A stretch of DNA of 64,000 nucleotides, from the NCBI GenBank assembly GCA_963920765.1, contig OY987250.1:10222409-10286408 (forward strand), given 5' to 3'. Numbering within the stretch: position 1 is the first letter of the stretch; every line of letters starts with the position of its first letter. Shown in pieces: positions 1 through 10,656 of the stretch. The notes under the pieces were generated by a model. The model ran no database searches and was not told where the DNA came from. It worked only from the letters and a program-made list of their open reading frames with translations. The position numbers and the translations under genes were made by a program. Origin of the DNA: Ulota crispa. Lineage: Eukaryota > Streptophyta > Bryopsida > Orthotrichales > Orthotrichaceae.

Positions 1-266
1 GTTGCTATTTTAGAGCCTCTAGGACTTTTGCTACAACCCAAGGTCTTTTTTTTGTATGTCCGGAGTTGGAGAGGTTTCCTGAGAAACCTATGCAGCTTCT
101 TCACAGCATGTCTTCGATTTGTGTTTACGTGGATTCTCTGTGGACGATGTCGAGAGCATAGCAAGATCGTTATCTGGAGTTCTCTACACGAATTGTTAAA
201 GTATTGTTGTTGTTTTACTAATAGTATACATAAGTTTTTCCTTGTTATCGTATAGACTGTCCTCGG

Positions 267-497
267 TTAACCCCTAAACGTCTGAAAGGCCCTTTGCGGC
301 CAGTACACTATACAAAGGTATTTTTCTTGTATTTGGAATGGATCTACACCTTTACTACATTTGAAATCAACAAAGAAGTTGGAATATAGATCAATGCAAT
401 TCTAGTGAGCTACTTGAGATCTCAAATTAAAACTTCTTGTTGGTCGTCAATTATATAGCAACGTATCTACTATCCCTATGAGACGTTTAGGGGTTAA
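267..497. mobile_element. TTAA-bounded MITE, short type
   Basis: 231 bp including TTAA at both ends (267-270 and 494-497). Termini are TTAACCCCTAAACGTC and its exact complement GACGTTTAGGGGTTAA. There is no coding capacity. A second copy with the same interior is at 21555-21942, and fragments lie at 9178-9292 (reverse) and 30505-30632. Confidence 0.85.
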
Positions 498-544
498 GCA
501 ATGTGCAAAACTTTATTGGCACTGAAACCGGAGGGGTATTACAG

Positions 545-768
545 GACCAAAAGGAGAGGGCGGACTTGACGATGCAACAGGACAGTCTGGTACGAAGCAG
601 CAGTCGATGGTGATCAACCAGGGTCTTGGGGAATCCGACGAACGATCAACCTTCGATCTGGACACCATGTTGAAAAAGATGTCGTTGAAGGACAAGTCGG
701 ATAAGTCCGATCAAGGCAAGGCAGAAAAAGGTTTCAGCTTGAAGACTCTCTTCGGTATTAAGAAATGA
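545..768 (+). CDS. Probable terminal exon of an unidentified gene
   Basis: A reading frame opens at a good splice acceptor (TATTACAG, AG at 543-544) and runs to a TGA at 766-768, giving about 74 residues after one split codon. The peptide is rich in Lys, Asp, Ser and Gln, carries FDLDTMLKKMSLKDKSDKSD in its middle and ends GFSLKTLFGIKK. That composition and the GC-richer codons differ from the AT-rich repeats around it. It has no useful ATG near its start, so it reads as a last exon, not as a free-standing gene. The preceding intron would contain the TTAA element at 267-497. Bases 1-180 may hold an upstream exon (open in frame 3, with PELERFPEKPMQLLHS), but I could not find a convincing donor. 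I do not recognise the protein. Exon call moderate, function unknown. Confidence 0.5.
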
Positions 769-1180
769 AATGAAAGGAGAGAGAGAGAGACCTTAATTTG
801 ATGACCATACTATGGAAAAGATGACCAATGGCTGGGTCGTAGTGCATTGTGGGAACAAAATATTTAGTTTTAGAAATGCATTGGTTTTAGAGTTCCCGGA
901 CGTGAGTGTCACGCTAGAACGATGGGAAGTTTGGTCTTCTTGTAGTACCCAAGCTCAGGTTCTCGAGGGTATAGCAGATGTTGTCATCCGGGTACTCGTT
1001 GAGAGCCAAGCGCTTGCTTTGTATGATAGAGCTATTCGTTGCTTTTATGGCGTTAAATATTTGGCTTCATACCCAATTTTTACAACTGGTCGTTTGCAGA
1101 AAATACCCTTTGGTTTGGTTTTCTGCGTTCACTTGTGACTATCTTGCCGATGTTCATAATCCTCGTGTGAAAAGCCCTTG
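769..1180 (+). other. Probable 3' UTR and downstream region
   Basis: This follows the stop codon of the 545-768 exon. It starts with a GA-rich tract near 775-790. A 108-codon open frame at 812-1138 has no matching splice signal or family resemblance I can see, so I treat it as a chance frame in the transcribed tail. Confidence 0.3.
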
Positions 1181-1249
1181 GAATTAGCAAATACTAGAAT
1201 ATCAACCTGGTAGGAAAAAAGAATCTCTGTGCTCACCCAATTTTTTCGA

Positions 1250-1541
1250 GGGAAAACTTTATAAATACCCTTGATTTTTCAGAAATTGCACAAATACCCT
1301 TTGGACCATAATTTTTAGGCTTTTGTTCTATTTTGCATGTCACTTCGTTCTCCCCAGTACGCACATTGCTTTTTTTTGGTTCTATTGCACTCCTTGCATT
1401 AACATTTGTCATGAAGGAAGTAGTGGCGTAACAAAATGAACACTTCAAAATTATGGTCCACGGGTATGTGTGTAATTTTTGAAAAACCAAGGGTATCTAT
1501 ACAAATATGACAAACTTTGTGGGTATCCATAAAAATTTTCC
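1250..1541. mobile_element. Mutator-like MITE, degenerate copy
   Basis: Same family as the copies at 3661, 5479, 51240, 52078 and 59528. It starts GGGAAAACTTTATAAATACCC-like and ends with the complement, one base short. The flanking 9-mers (TTTTTTCGA and TTTTCTCTA) match at 7 of 9 positions, which suggests an old insertion. Confidence 0.7.
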
Positions 1542-1577
1542 TTTTCTCTATATCTGTCATGAAAGTTGTGTTAATCT

Positions 1578-2255
1578 TTAACCCTTGAACATTGAGTAAG
1601 TTATTGTGACCAGCCCCACTACAGTATAATGTTCTATAGTGTTTTGGAAAGTGCCTAGCTATCATAACATCATTTCTTAAAATTGCAAAAGTCAACAGTG
1701 CATGGTGCCCTCACAAAAATTATGGCAAGGGTAGCATGTCTCTAAATCTTCTCACAGTTTGAGTTATTTGAGTTACCTAAGAATATGAGTGCATCTCATG
1801 AAGTAATTGTTTGCCTTCTATGATGAATCATGTGTTTGTGATCACTTTTGAAAAAGTAGACAAATGAAAAACGGCTTTTTTGTCATACAAAATGTTTTTT
1901 CAAAGCTCAAGGACACGCCCAAGAGGACATTTTTTGTACCAAGGATAACAAAAAAATCCTTTGTAGGATGGGAAAAAGTTGACTTTCATGTGTATGAACA
2001 CATGGTTCTTCATGGAAGGCAAAAAATTACCTCATTAGAAGCACTCATATTTTTAGGTAACCCAAATTGTGAGAAGACTCATAGACATGGTGTTGAGTCC
2101 CATGCTGCCATTCTTGCAATTTTCATGAGGGCATCATGCATTATTGACTTTTGCAACGTTTGGAAATAGTGACATAGTGGGTAGGCACTTGCCACACCAT
2201 TGTAGAGCAATGTATAGGGGCAATCATAGTGACCAACTAAGCGTTTAGGGAATAA
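1578..2255. mobile_element. TTAA-type foldback element
   Basis: The left end is TTAACCCTTGAACATT. The right end is the degraded GCGTTTAGGGAATAA. Long inverted arms (about 1680-1850 against 1995-2165) pair around a centre near 1900. Reading frames at 1864-2169 and on the opposite strand lie inside the arms and are not credible genes. Confidence 0.6.
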
Positions 2256-2419
2256 CAAAACTGCATGATCAGTTGATTCAATGTCAGTTCCCCTTCTATC
2301 ATGTGCAAAATCTACCATTATTAATAAAAACTTGGTGGATTAATTAGAATTGTGTACGTATAAATCAATAGATGAAATCATGTGATGGATGACAAAAAGA
2401 TAGTTTGCTAGATGTAGGA

Positions 2420-2712
2420 AAGCTAGTTTTCATTTGTTTCTTTTTAGTGTTCATGAAGACATGGTCTATCATGGAAGCAAAAAATAACCTCATTGAATGC
2501 ACTTAATTTGTAAGTATCCCAAATTGTAAGGAGATTCACAAAAGCAATGTTAGGTTCCATGATGCCCTTCTTAAGATTTTCATGAGAACAACATTTGCAT
2601 GCCAACTTGTGCAACTTGATAATAACATTAAATTATGTGAACACTTTGTCACACCACTGTAGCGCTACTGTAGCGTAGTCATAGTAACCAACCCATTGTT
2701 TGAGAATTACCT
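2420..2712. repeat. Extra direct copy of the right arm of the 1578-2255 element
   Basis: The stretch 2440-2712 parallels 1985-2260 in the same order and orientation, about 455 bp downstream. Shared landmarks are the CATGG...AAAAAATTACCTCATT block, the CCCAAATTGT block, and the CCAxTGTAG...CATAGTxACCAAC block. It ends in a degraded TTTGAGAATTA. Either a tandem arm duplication or the remnant of a second element. Confidence 0.55.
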
Positions 2713-3055
2713 ATAAAAGCATGGTATCCAAATGTAATTAGAGGTAGGAAAGAAAAAAATAGTAACATCCATCAATCCTTATATGGCTTAGCTTGTTTTT
2801 GTTTTGGATGTGTATGCTTGAGCTCGTATTGGTACTTTGGGCATAGCTTTAAAAAAAATACCATTTGGTTTGAGAAAGCGTAGTGTAGAATAACACAAAT
2901 TCTTTTTTAAAGTAATTTTAATTGTTCCGTCATAATAAATATAGATCGTACGTGTATCAATTTTGAGGATAAAAATCCCCTCAAGGGGATGCAAAAAGGC
3001 AAATCATCTCAACCAAAGAAATTCTTTGGTAGATGGTGTACAATAGAGTTTCTAC
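2713..3055. other. Interval with no recognised gene
   Basis: AT-rich DNA. The minus-strand open frame at 2788-2994 has no family resemblance and no splice context. Confidence 0.3.
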
Positions 3056-3346
3056 GGAAATTACAAATAGGGGCACAAATATAAAATAAAAATCACAAAT
3101 AGAGGCATACTTTCAAAAAAAATTGTAGATTTTAGGAATTTCTTTGTTTGGACATTCATTGATTTAGATACATCACATTAAATGTTAGCTAATCTCCAAA
3201 ATATTTAGAGGCTTCTCCAAATCAAGCCTAAATAGAGAAATTTTAATAAAGGGGTCTTGAAATTGTGTCTCTATTTGTAATTATTTTAAAATTGTGCCCT
3301 TATCTACAATATTTTTTATCTTTGTGCCCCTATCTATAATTTCTCC
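3056..3346. mobile_element. Foldback MITE with doubled arm motif
   Basis: Ends GGAAATTACAAATAGGGGCA and its near complement (CCCCTATCTATAATTTCTCC side). Each arm carries the ACAAATAGxGGCA motif twice, about 35 bp apart. No coding potential. I see no clear target duplication. Confidence 0.55.
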
Positions 3347-3660
3347 AAAAAAAATCTTAACAGCTCTACTTGGGTTTTTTTTTTAATCCTTCTTTTTCTA
3401 AACTTTCTAAAGTTTGCACTACTGACCTCAGCTTTTTGGCTTCAAGGCCTTAAGTAACACAAGAAAACTGCCTCCAATTGTACTCATATTATAATGGACG
3501 CTTGAGGTAGATCTTGAGGCCATTTGGCTAAAAAATTGGTTAAAATGACCCCAAATTTTCATGACCTTCACTCCTAAGTGTAAAGTGGCCCTTAGAGAGG
3601 ATATTGGTTTGGAAATTATCATTTTAGAGAGGTTCTAATGTATAGTGATAGTTTATAGTT

Positions 3661-3982
3661 GGGAAAATTTCTTGAATACCTCTGAAGTTTGCAATATTTT
3701 CATAGATACCCTTGTTTTTTCAGAAATTTCATAAACACCCTTGGACCAAAATTTTCAGATGTTTGTTTTGTTGTGCATGCCACTTTTGTTTGTTCTTTGT
3801 GCACACATTGCTTCTTTTTTGTTTCATTACATTCATTGTTTAAACATTGGTCATGAAGAAAGTACAAGTACAACAAATAAATCCCTAATTTTTTTGGTCC
3901 AAGGGTATTTATAAAATTTCTGAAAAAGCTGAGGCGTCTATGAAAATATTGCAAACTTCAGGGGTATCCATGAAATTTTCCC
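3661..3982. mobile_element. Mutator-like MITE with exact 9-bp target duplication
   Basis: Starts GGGAAAATTTC and ends GAAATTTTCCC with extended inverted similarity of about 50 bp on each side. The 9-bp sequence TTTATAGTT occurs directly before (3652-3660) and after (3983-3991), which is diagnostic for Mutator-like (MULE) insertion. Non-coding. Confidence 0.85.
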
Positions 3983-3991
3983 TTTATAGTT

Positions 3992-4541
3992 TTTGTTATA
4001 GTTTTTGTTTGGTAGTGAAAGTTGTCTCTAAATCAAGTCATTTTTGGAGATTTAGACTACTTTGGGGTACCTTGGTGAGGGCGGCAATCTTTGAAAATAG
4101 CCATTTGTGTACACTTTGTTGTAAGGACCGAGGATTAAGAAGTACACTGAACTGTTGGACAGCATGGGCTACGAGTAGCAGTAGCTTCCACAAACTAGCA
4201 TCAAACTTTGTCACCATTGTACTAACTCACCCTCCAAAAATGTTCCTCTTCTTCAAGAAAGATTTCATGCAGGCTTTGGTACAAAGCCCCCTATTTAACA
4301 AGCCCGTATTCACATGCTTGAATAGGATCCATTGTTTCCCAAGGCCTATGATAAGTTTTCTACTATTTGAGTACAAAGTTTTGCTATAGATGGTTAGAAC
4401 TACAAGTTGCTGGGGCATGATGAATAAAGCTTTTAGAGAACGTAGGTGATGCCGTCTTAAAAACAAGCAGTGCTTTGAAAGTTCTTCAAAGTTTGAGAGA
4501 AGGGAGAATTTTTTTTAAGAAATGGTGCATAAACTATTGGT
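3992..4541. other. Interval with no recognised gene
   Basis: A 149-codon open frame covers most of it (3940-4389), but it starts inside the MITE at 3661-3982, has no family resemblance and no splice support. I treat it as a chance frame. Confidence 0.35.
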
Positions 4542-4550
4542 CCGCAACAA

Positions 4551-5217
4551 GGGGATTGATATGTCTACCACACCCTTTCAGCAATTCTACCACACCTCGG
4601 GGTAAACTATAGATTTCTACCATCAAAAAACTAAATTTGAGGATTATTGAATTTAGATTTGGATTTAGAGACCTTGATTTTGTTTAGAACCATCAAAAAA
4701 AAGGTTGTAATTGAACTAGTGTTCGGGGAGAAATTTTAGTTTCACCGGCTGAAATCTGGTACCTTCCAAATTCAATTGGATTTTCACTGACATGAACCGG
4801 TTATTTTCTGTAAAATTTTTAAATTTCTATTGTAAACACACTATATTTAGATTTTTTGGAAAAATGAACTGGTTTTTTAGCCGGTAGTTTTAGGTTTCAA
4901 CCAAGTTTTTTGCAATTACAACCGGCTGCCACTACACTAACTGCCGGTTCTCCTTGAACCCTGAATTGAACAACACCCAATAAAAAGCTTAGCTCGGAGG
5001 AAAAGTATTACTTTTATTTTTTTATAAAAAAGATAAGCTTTTTCATTTGGTGCTGTATCAATTACAACCTTTTTATGATTTTAGACTAAATCACAATCTC
5101 TAAGTCCAAATCTGAATTCCAAATTCTCAAATTCAACTATTTGATGGTAGAAATCCAGAATTTACCCCAAGGGTGTGGTAGAATAGCTGAAAGGGTGTGG
5201 TAGACATATCAATCCCC
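4551..5217. mobile_element. Foldback element, Mutator-like by 9-bp duplication
   Basis: Ends GGGGATTGATATGTCTACCA and its complement. Flanking 9-mers CCGCAACAA (4542-4550) and CCACAACAA (5218-5226) differ by one base. The arms hold the ACCTTGATTTTGTTTA / TAxxCAAxxTCTCTAA motifs. A shorter relative is at 13975-14367 and a right-end fragment at about 26362-26490. The centre (4739-4960, with ACCGGCTG motifs) is related to sequence at 7640-8990. Confidence 0.75.
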
Positions 5218-5478
5218 CCACAACAATTGCAAATGTTCATGACAGATGTTAGATGACTTAATCATAGTTATTATGAATATTTGTAGTCACTGTGAAATGA
5301 TCATTTAGGACATGCTTTTTTTTTTTTTTTGTAGTGGATGCAATTGCAAAAATTTGGAAGAGGATTGAGTATCTTCTGTATCAAAACCTTAATGTTGTCA
5401 TTCCTTACCATGACTAATGTCCTAAACCTTTTCTAGTGACATTGCTTGTGGGGGAGGGTGAGAAATGGGTTTTAATTA

Positions 5479-6094
5479 GAGAATATTTGAAAAATACACC
5501 TGTAATTTGCATTATTTTGATGAATAGCCTTGATTTCTAGGAAATTGTGGAAATTTGCTTATAGGGATCTGGGAAAGGGGATAATTACTAATACTCTTAC
5601 GTGTCACAAAACAAGTTGCCTAAGTGCACATGTAGTAGCACGTCTTTTTGTTTGCCAAATTACAGATGTTGATAGTCCATTGAGTAACAAATGGAGGGCC
5701 CAACCCAAAAAGGTCCAGATCTATCAATTTTTTGTTAGTTTGGTTCCATTTAGTCAAAAAATAATGCCTTGACGCACATTCACGTTGTGATGAAAGCAAG
5801 GTGCAACCGTAGTAGTTACTTGAACTGTGCCATTTGTCACATAACAAGCAATGATTAGCACTTTTATGCACAAAGAACGCAAAATTGACGCCATGATTTG
5901 CACAATTCAACACCATTTGATGTCAAACTAAAAGAAATGGACAACACTATAGCCGTGGATGTAACGGCCAAAACCACAAGCAAGTACTTTCCTCAACTCT
6001 CCCTATATTTTCTAGGGTGTCCTTATAGTTTCTGAAAAATCAAAGGTATCAATCAAATTATTACAAAATATGGAGGCATCTATGAAATTTTCCC
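5479..6094. mobile_element. Mutator-like MITE, long copy with a unique centre
   Basis: Exact 9-bp duplication TTTTAATTA at 5470-5478 and 6095-6103. The termini belong to the GGGAAAATTTC family. About 440 bp in the middle (roughly 5560-6000) has no match in the other copies of the window, so this copy either carries an insertion or is closer to a longer parent. Short frames inside (5530-5772, 5620-5916) show no recognisable domain. Confidence 0.85.
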
Positions 6095-6131
6095 TTTTAA
6101 TTAGCACTTTTGGTGGTTGTTCACATTATGT

Positions 6132-7091
6132 TTAACCCCTAAAGGATCAAGTGGCTATTCGACAGCCACTTGAGAACTCAGGTAGGGTCACATGGAGTTA
6201 ATTTTTATTTAATTTTCTCAAAATTGTTACACAAGGTGCATATATGTATTCCCTAAGTGGAAATGTAATTTTTTCCCCAATCAAATGCCCGGTTCAAAAG
6301 TTATGTTGCCCAAAAGAAATTGGGCAACTTGGGTAGTTTGGGCATCTTTGGAGAATCTTATGCTAAAACTCTCATCAACTTTTGAAATTTGGCAAGTTTT
6401 TTACTAAAAAAAAATGGAGTACAATTGTCCAAAAAAAAAAATGAGCTCTAACATCACATTTTGAAAGGAGCCAAACTTTGTTAACTATGTTCAGGCAGTT
6501 TCAAAAAATAATAATAATAATAACTTTAGGCCCTATCATCTTTCAATTTATAAATCCAAAACTCTTGAAATTTTTTTTCACTTATTTCAAATGATTGTCT
6601 CTAACTTTTTACTGTTCAAATTTCAAATTAAAAACTTCCTCGTTGCATAAGAAATCACAAAAGAATGACTAATGTATTGCCAACTCGAGTAACCTCTTTG
6701 CATTGAAGGATGATTTAGAACAAGCTATATTGTATTTTTTCTTTTGAAAATTTTCATGAGTGAACCTAACATCATATACTTGTGAATGGTCAAAAAGTTC
6801 AAATTTGTGTAAAGCAAAAATTTTACTCTAGGAAGGGTCAAAGTCTGCTGGACTTGTTTTGCAAGAATAAAAAAAAGTTGTTTTTCTCACTTCAAACACT
6901 ATAATCTTACAATCCACGTGGTCAAATGGGCTGAAGTTTTTTTTGCACATGCTATTTCATCTGTTTAGCACACTTTTGTACGGTTGGAATTGAGAAAAAA
7001 TGTTTTTAATTTCAAATTTGGGCAATGCACTAAAAGTTGGCCGTTTGTGAGACGTTTCTCAAAAAAACACCCTTGGTCCTTTAGGGGTTAA
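6132..7091. mobile_element. TTAA-bounded element, 960 bp
   Basis: TTAA at both edges. Left end TTAACCCCTAAAGGATCAAG, right end GGTCCTTTAGGGGTTAA. The interior carries repeated TTGGGCAACTTGGG-like motifs also seen in the element at 46176-48477. No open frame of note. Confidence 0.85.
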
Positions 7092-7387
7092 AGGTGTAAC
7101 GCGTTCCAAAAATCTGACTTGTTGAGAGGTTGATAATTGGGACTTGTAGCCTTCGCATTATGTTGTAAGTTGCAAACCTTGTTGTTCACTTAGAACCCCA
7201 ATATAATAATTTCTTTTGGAAGTTGTGGCAATAAGAAAACAACCCTACTTGCTATATTAGGCGATTCTAGCTTAACTAAAAATCCAACTCCAAGAGCCAC
7301 TTCTCAATCGTAATCAGCTCTTGTTCAATATTACACATGTTTTAGGATCCCTTTCTCTAATCTAAAATAATCATCCAAAACCCTTCA

Positions 7388-7640
7388 GTGGGCGACAACC
7401 ACTGGTCAGCAAATACCTCACAAAATCTAATTACGTTATGGAATGGACCGTTGGTCAGAGCGTGGCAAGTTATAATCTGCTGTCCCACTTGCGGCTCCCA
7501 CTGCTCGCTAGGACCAACACACTATAACCTACAATGCTCTTTCCAATGTCCATTCCATAGTACATTTTTAGCACAAAGAATTCAAGCATTTTTTTAAAGT
7601 TATTTTTGGCTCCTTACGGTCCAATAAAGTTGAGATGTGG
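7388..7640. other. Unassigned interval with short open frames
   Basis: A 69-codon frame (7388-7597) has no family resemblance. I see nothing that supports a gene. Confidence 0.2.
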
Positions 7641-7801
7641 GGTTGAACTAGCACTTGTAGAGTTCAAAATTATCTTTCACAGTGTTCAAAGCAGCGTTTT
7701 GGGAGAGATTTCGGCTTCAGTAGTTGACATCAGGTATCTCCCATTTTCAACCGGATTTTCACCCGATTGCACCAGATTTTTCCTAGAGTTATATTGCAAT
7801 A

Positions 7802-7939
7802 AGGTAACCCTCTCCATTTCTGACCATGTTTCTAATCCCGCGCAAATGTACACAAAGAGTAGATTTTAGACTTGAAATCTATTCTTTGTGTAAATTTGCG
7901 CGGGATTAGAAACATGGTCAGAAATGGAGAGAGTTACCT
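7802..7939. mobile_element. TA-duplication MITE, near-perfect hairpin
   Basis: 138 bp, flanked by TA (7800-7801 and 7940-7941), ends AGGTAACCCTCTCC and GGAGAGAGTTACCT. Arms of about 62 bp pair almost perfectly. A transcript through it would form a long hairpin. Confidence 0.8.
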
Positions 7940-8052
7940 TATACTATAACCGGTTTCTTAGTGAGTTCCATTGACGTGTCAGTTGCTGAGTGACTACTCA
8001 TTAATTCTTGGAAGAGTAGTCCACAATCAATGACTAGCACAAAAAAACGACC

Positions 8053-8452
8053 AAGTGGAAGCACCCATTGCCACCACCACCATATTTCCAACCAATAGGG
8101 TGTGTTATTTCCACCATGAGCAAGGATAGGTGTTTTGGAATGCATTTTTCTATCTTTTTCAAGGATGGGGCTACTCAAGTCATGCCACATGTCCCAAAGT
8201 GAGGTAGGAAGTAATGAGCTGAAAGTAGTTTGGCTAGTATAAGAATTGCATACATTTAGACATTGGCAATGGGTACGGAACACTTTTCGACTCCTAAAAT
8301 TCACAATAATTTTAGTTTTACAAATAAAATTATGAAAAAATTTGCAATCCCAATATTTCTTATCTTCCTACATGGAAAAATTATTTTTTGCCTCAAACTC
8401 TTTGTAACTTTTGCAGAATTGCTTAAGTTATTGAATATGAGTGCTGCCACCT
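8053..8452 (-). mobile_element. AGGTGG-type MITE, reverse copy
   Basis: Reverse-oriented relative of 13304-13704. The ends read AAGTGGAAGCACCCATTG and GAGTGCTGCCACCT followed by TA. Shared interior blocks include GGACATGTGGCATGACT on the opposite strand. Confidence 0.65.
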
Positions 8453-8598
8453 TATGTGAACGTTTTTGGTGCAACCAATAAACTTGTTGCTGTCAAGCTG
8501 GCGCCCAAAAGCTTGCTCGCTCAAATTCCTTTCCTCACACCTCAATTTTTTTTTGAAACACACACTCATTTTCAAAAAATCTAAAACAAAGCCAATTA

Positions 8599-8792
8599 AG
8601 GTAGAGGGCTCTAACAATGGAGCGGGCTCTAAAATGTTACACTTTTAGAAATGGCTGACATGTTCCTCTCACATATCTACTACTGTTATTGATGAATTAG
8701 CTGAGTTTAGCAGTAAATATGTGAGAGGAACATGTCAGCCATTCCTAAAAGTGCAACATTTTAGAGCCGCTCCATTTTAGAGCCCTCTACCT
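8599..8792. mobile_element. AGGTAG-type MITE, foldback, TA duplication
   Basis: 194 bp, TA at 8597-8598 and 8793-8794. Ends AGGTAGAGGGCTCTAA and the complement. Arms include the CTGACATGTTCCTCTCACAT pairing. Second copy at 26791-27020. Confidence 0.8.
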
Positions 8793-9177
8793 TATGTCAG
8801 GTAATTTTATTGTGGAACCGATCATCATTGCAAACCCGGTTCTGTACTAATAACCATTTCCAAAAAACAATTACCTTTTACATAACTTGGCTGTTTTTAT
8901 GACGCGTAGTTCAAATTCAACTCGTGTTCTTGCAATTTCACCCGGCTAATAATACCCTAAATAAAAGTTCTCCCAAACTTTTGATTCAAAGCTTGACGTG
9001 TGAAAACACCCAATTTGTTGTGTACATAACATGTCACATTCTAATAGCCTACCAAGAAATGTACAAGTACAAAAGAGTCATCTTAGATTTAATCCTTAAA
9101 CCTCTCATGGGCATAGTAGATATGTTGTCAACTTGTCATATAATTAATGTTTGCTATTATTAATGATAAGTTATAGT

Positions 9178-9292
9178 TTGGGATCTCAAATAGTTCACTA
9201 GAATTGTTTTGATTTCTATTCGAACTTCTTTTTGGATCTTAAATGTAATAAAGGTGTGGATCCATTCCAAAGACAAGAAAAATATCTTCTTT
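9178..9292 (-). mobile_element. Fragment of the short TTAA MITE, reversed
   Basis: Matches the interior of 267-497 on the opposite strand: GGGATCTCAAATAGxTCACT through CATTCCAAAxACAAGAAAAA. Both terminal repeats are missing. Confidence 0.6.
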
Positions 9293-9380
9293 TGTGTTAA
9301 CATAAAAGAATCTTTCAAAAGTTTAAGGATAAGAACTCAAATTAAGAGGTAGAACAACAGTTAGTATCATTATAAAATTA

Positions 9381-9763
9381 GGAAACATGCTAAAGTGACG
9401 CACCCATATTGTTTACACCACATCCCAAGGTCTAGCATGAGCATGCAAATCAAAAATCGAACGGTAATATTCTTGAGTTGAACTCAAATAGTTATTTCAT
9501 CTCCATTATTATAAGGCTATATCTTCAAATTTGAAAATGTTTCAATTTGCAATTGAAAACATAGGGCTTACCATAGAATAAATACAACTTTTTTATTGAA
9601 TTTTATTAAATTGTTGCTCTTCTTCCTCATTGACAAATTCTTACTTTACGGTATTTCAAAGAAATGATAATGCCATGATTAAAGGAATGATGAACCACCT
9701 AAATAGCATTCAATAGTGGATCTTAGAGTGTGACATTAACAATATGAGGGCGTCGCTTATTCC
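9381..9763. mobile_element. MITE of the GCTAAAGCCACACCC family
   Basis: Ends GGAAACATGCTAAAGTGACG and the near complement GGGCGTCGCTTATTCCC. The same family is intact at 30971-31381 and partial at about 30276-30425. No clear flanking duplication at this copy. Confidence 0.6.
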
Positions 9764-10656
9764 CTTTTTTCTTTTTTTTTTATTAAGTTGAAAAGTTAGT
9801 ACAACACAATAATGTTCAATCTTGCATGAATCGATACATGTTCAATGAGTTTAAGTTTGGAAAATTAAACAGGGTAAGTGTATGTGGGTAGTGGCAGGAG
9901 TTTATTTTTAGTTGTATTTTCTACATAGGGGGAGTTACAATCTGTAATTAAGTGCTGAAACTGTTTACATCTGTGAATCCAGATGAAATGTGCATTATGG
10001 ATAAAGCACTATTTGTTCATCCAAAAACAATTTAGAACGTACTAATACCTTCTCATGATCAGAGACCGTTTTGGTGATTTCATCCACTCTAAAATGGGGG
10101 GGTCTCTCGCCAAATTCATAAAAAAGATTACAGCCTCTTGAACAAAACGAAAAAATAATCCCAAATGAGAAATTCTGCCAAAATTTATTCCTTTGGTTCA
10201 GCCGTTCAGTACAATATCTTTTTTTTCATTGGAACAAAGGGGGGGGGGGGGGGGGGGGGGGGGGGGTTCTTATCTTTACGAAACAAACAAACAAAAATGG
10301 GTTTACGCCATTAAAGGACTTGAGGGTCATTTTTCAGTTATAAATGCCCCCCCCCCCCCCCCCTACTATTACAGAAAGAGACTTCTGATTATCACTGTTC
10401 AGTGTAAAAGAACCAAAAATGAATAACAGCGTGGTTGCTAGAAAAACAAATTTAACATATCTTAATCCCTAAATTGTTAAAAGAAAATTTGAAGAAGTTT
10501 TGCTAAATTCAACCTACATTTGTGAACACCGGTCACAAGATACTCTGCCCTTCAAACCAGTAAAATCCCTAAGAGAGCCAAAATCCACTATACATATGAT
10601 GGAGAAGACAATTTAACCAACATGATGTTCATTGTAGTAAATGGATTGAACTCTTT
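9764..10656. other. Non-genic interval with G28 and C17 tracts
   Basis: Contains an uninterrupted run of 28 G (10239-10266) and, 80 bp on, a run of 17 C (10347-10363). The open frame 10193-10426 is translated from these tracts and is not a gene. Confidence 0.6.

Larger units (their letters stand above)
7640..8990. mobile_element. Old element interrupted by three TA-type MITEs
   Basis: Segments 7640-7799, 7942-8052, 8455-8596 and 8795-8990 share ACCGG-rich motifs with the centre of the element at 4551-5217 (GAACTAGxxxTxG, CAACCGGATTTTCAC, TGCAATTTCACCCGGCT). They are separated by separate MITEs at 7802-7939, about 8053-8452 and 8599-8792. The outer ends of the host element are not resolved. 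Confidence 0.45.

Noticed and set aside
28-255. 75-codon frame at the window start
   Set aside because: It starts at TTG, overlaps a more protein-like frame 3, and runs to the edge of a MITE.
267-497. CCCTAAA / TTTAGGG at element ends as interstitial telomere repeats
   Set aside because: Only one unit occurs per end, always as a terminal inverted repeat next to TTAA; there is no tandem telomere array.
812-1138. 108-codon frame as a separate gene
   Set aside because: It lies directly after the terminal exon at 545-768, in a probable 3' UTR, with no recognisable motif.
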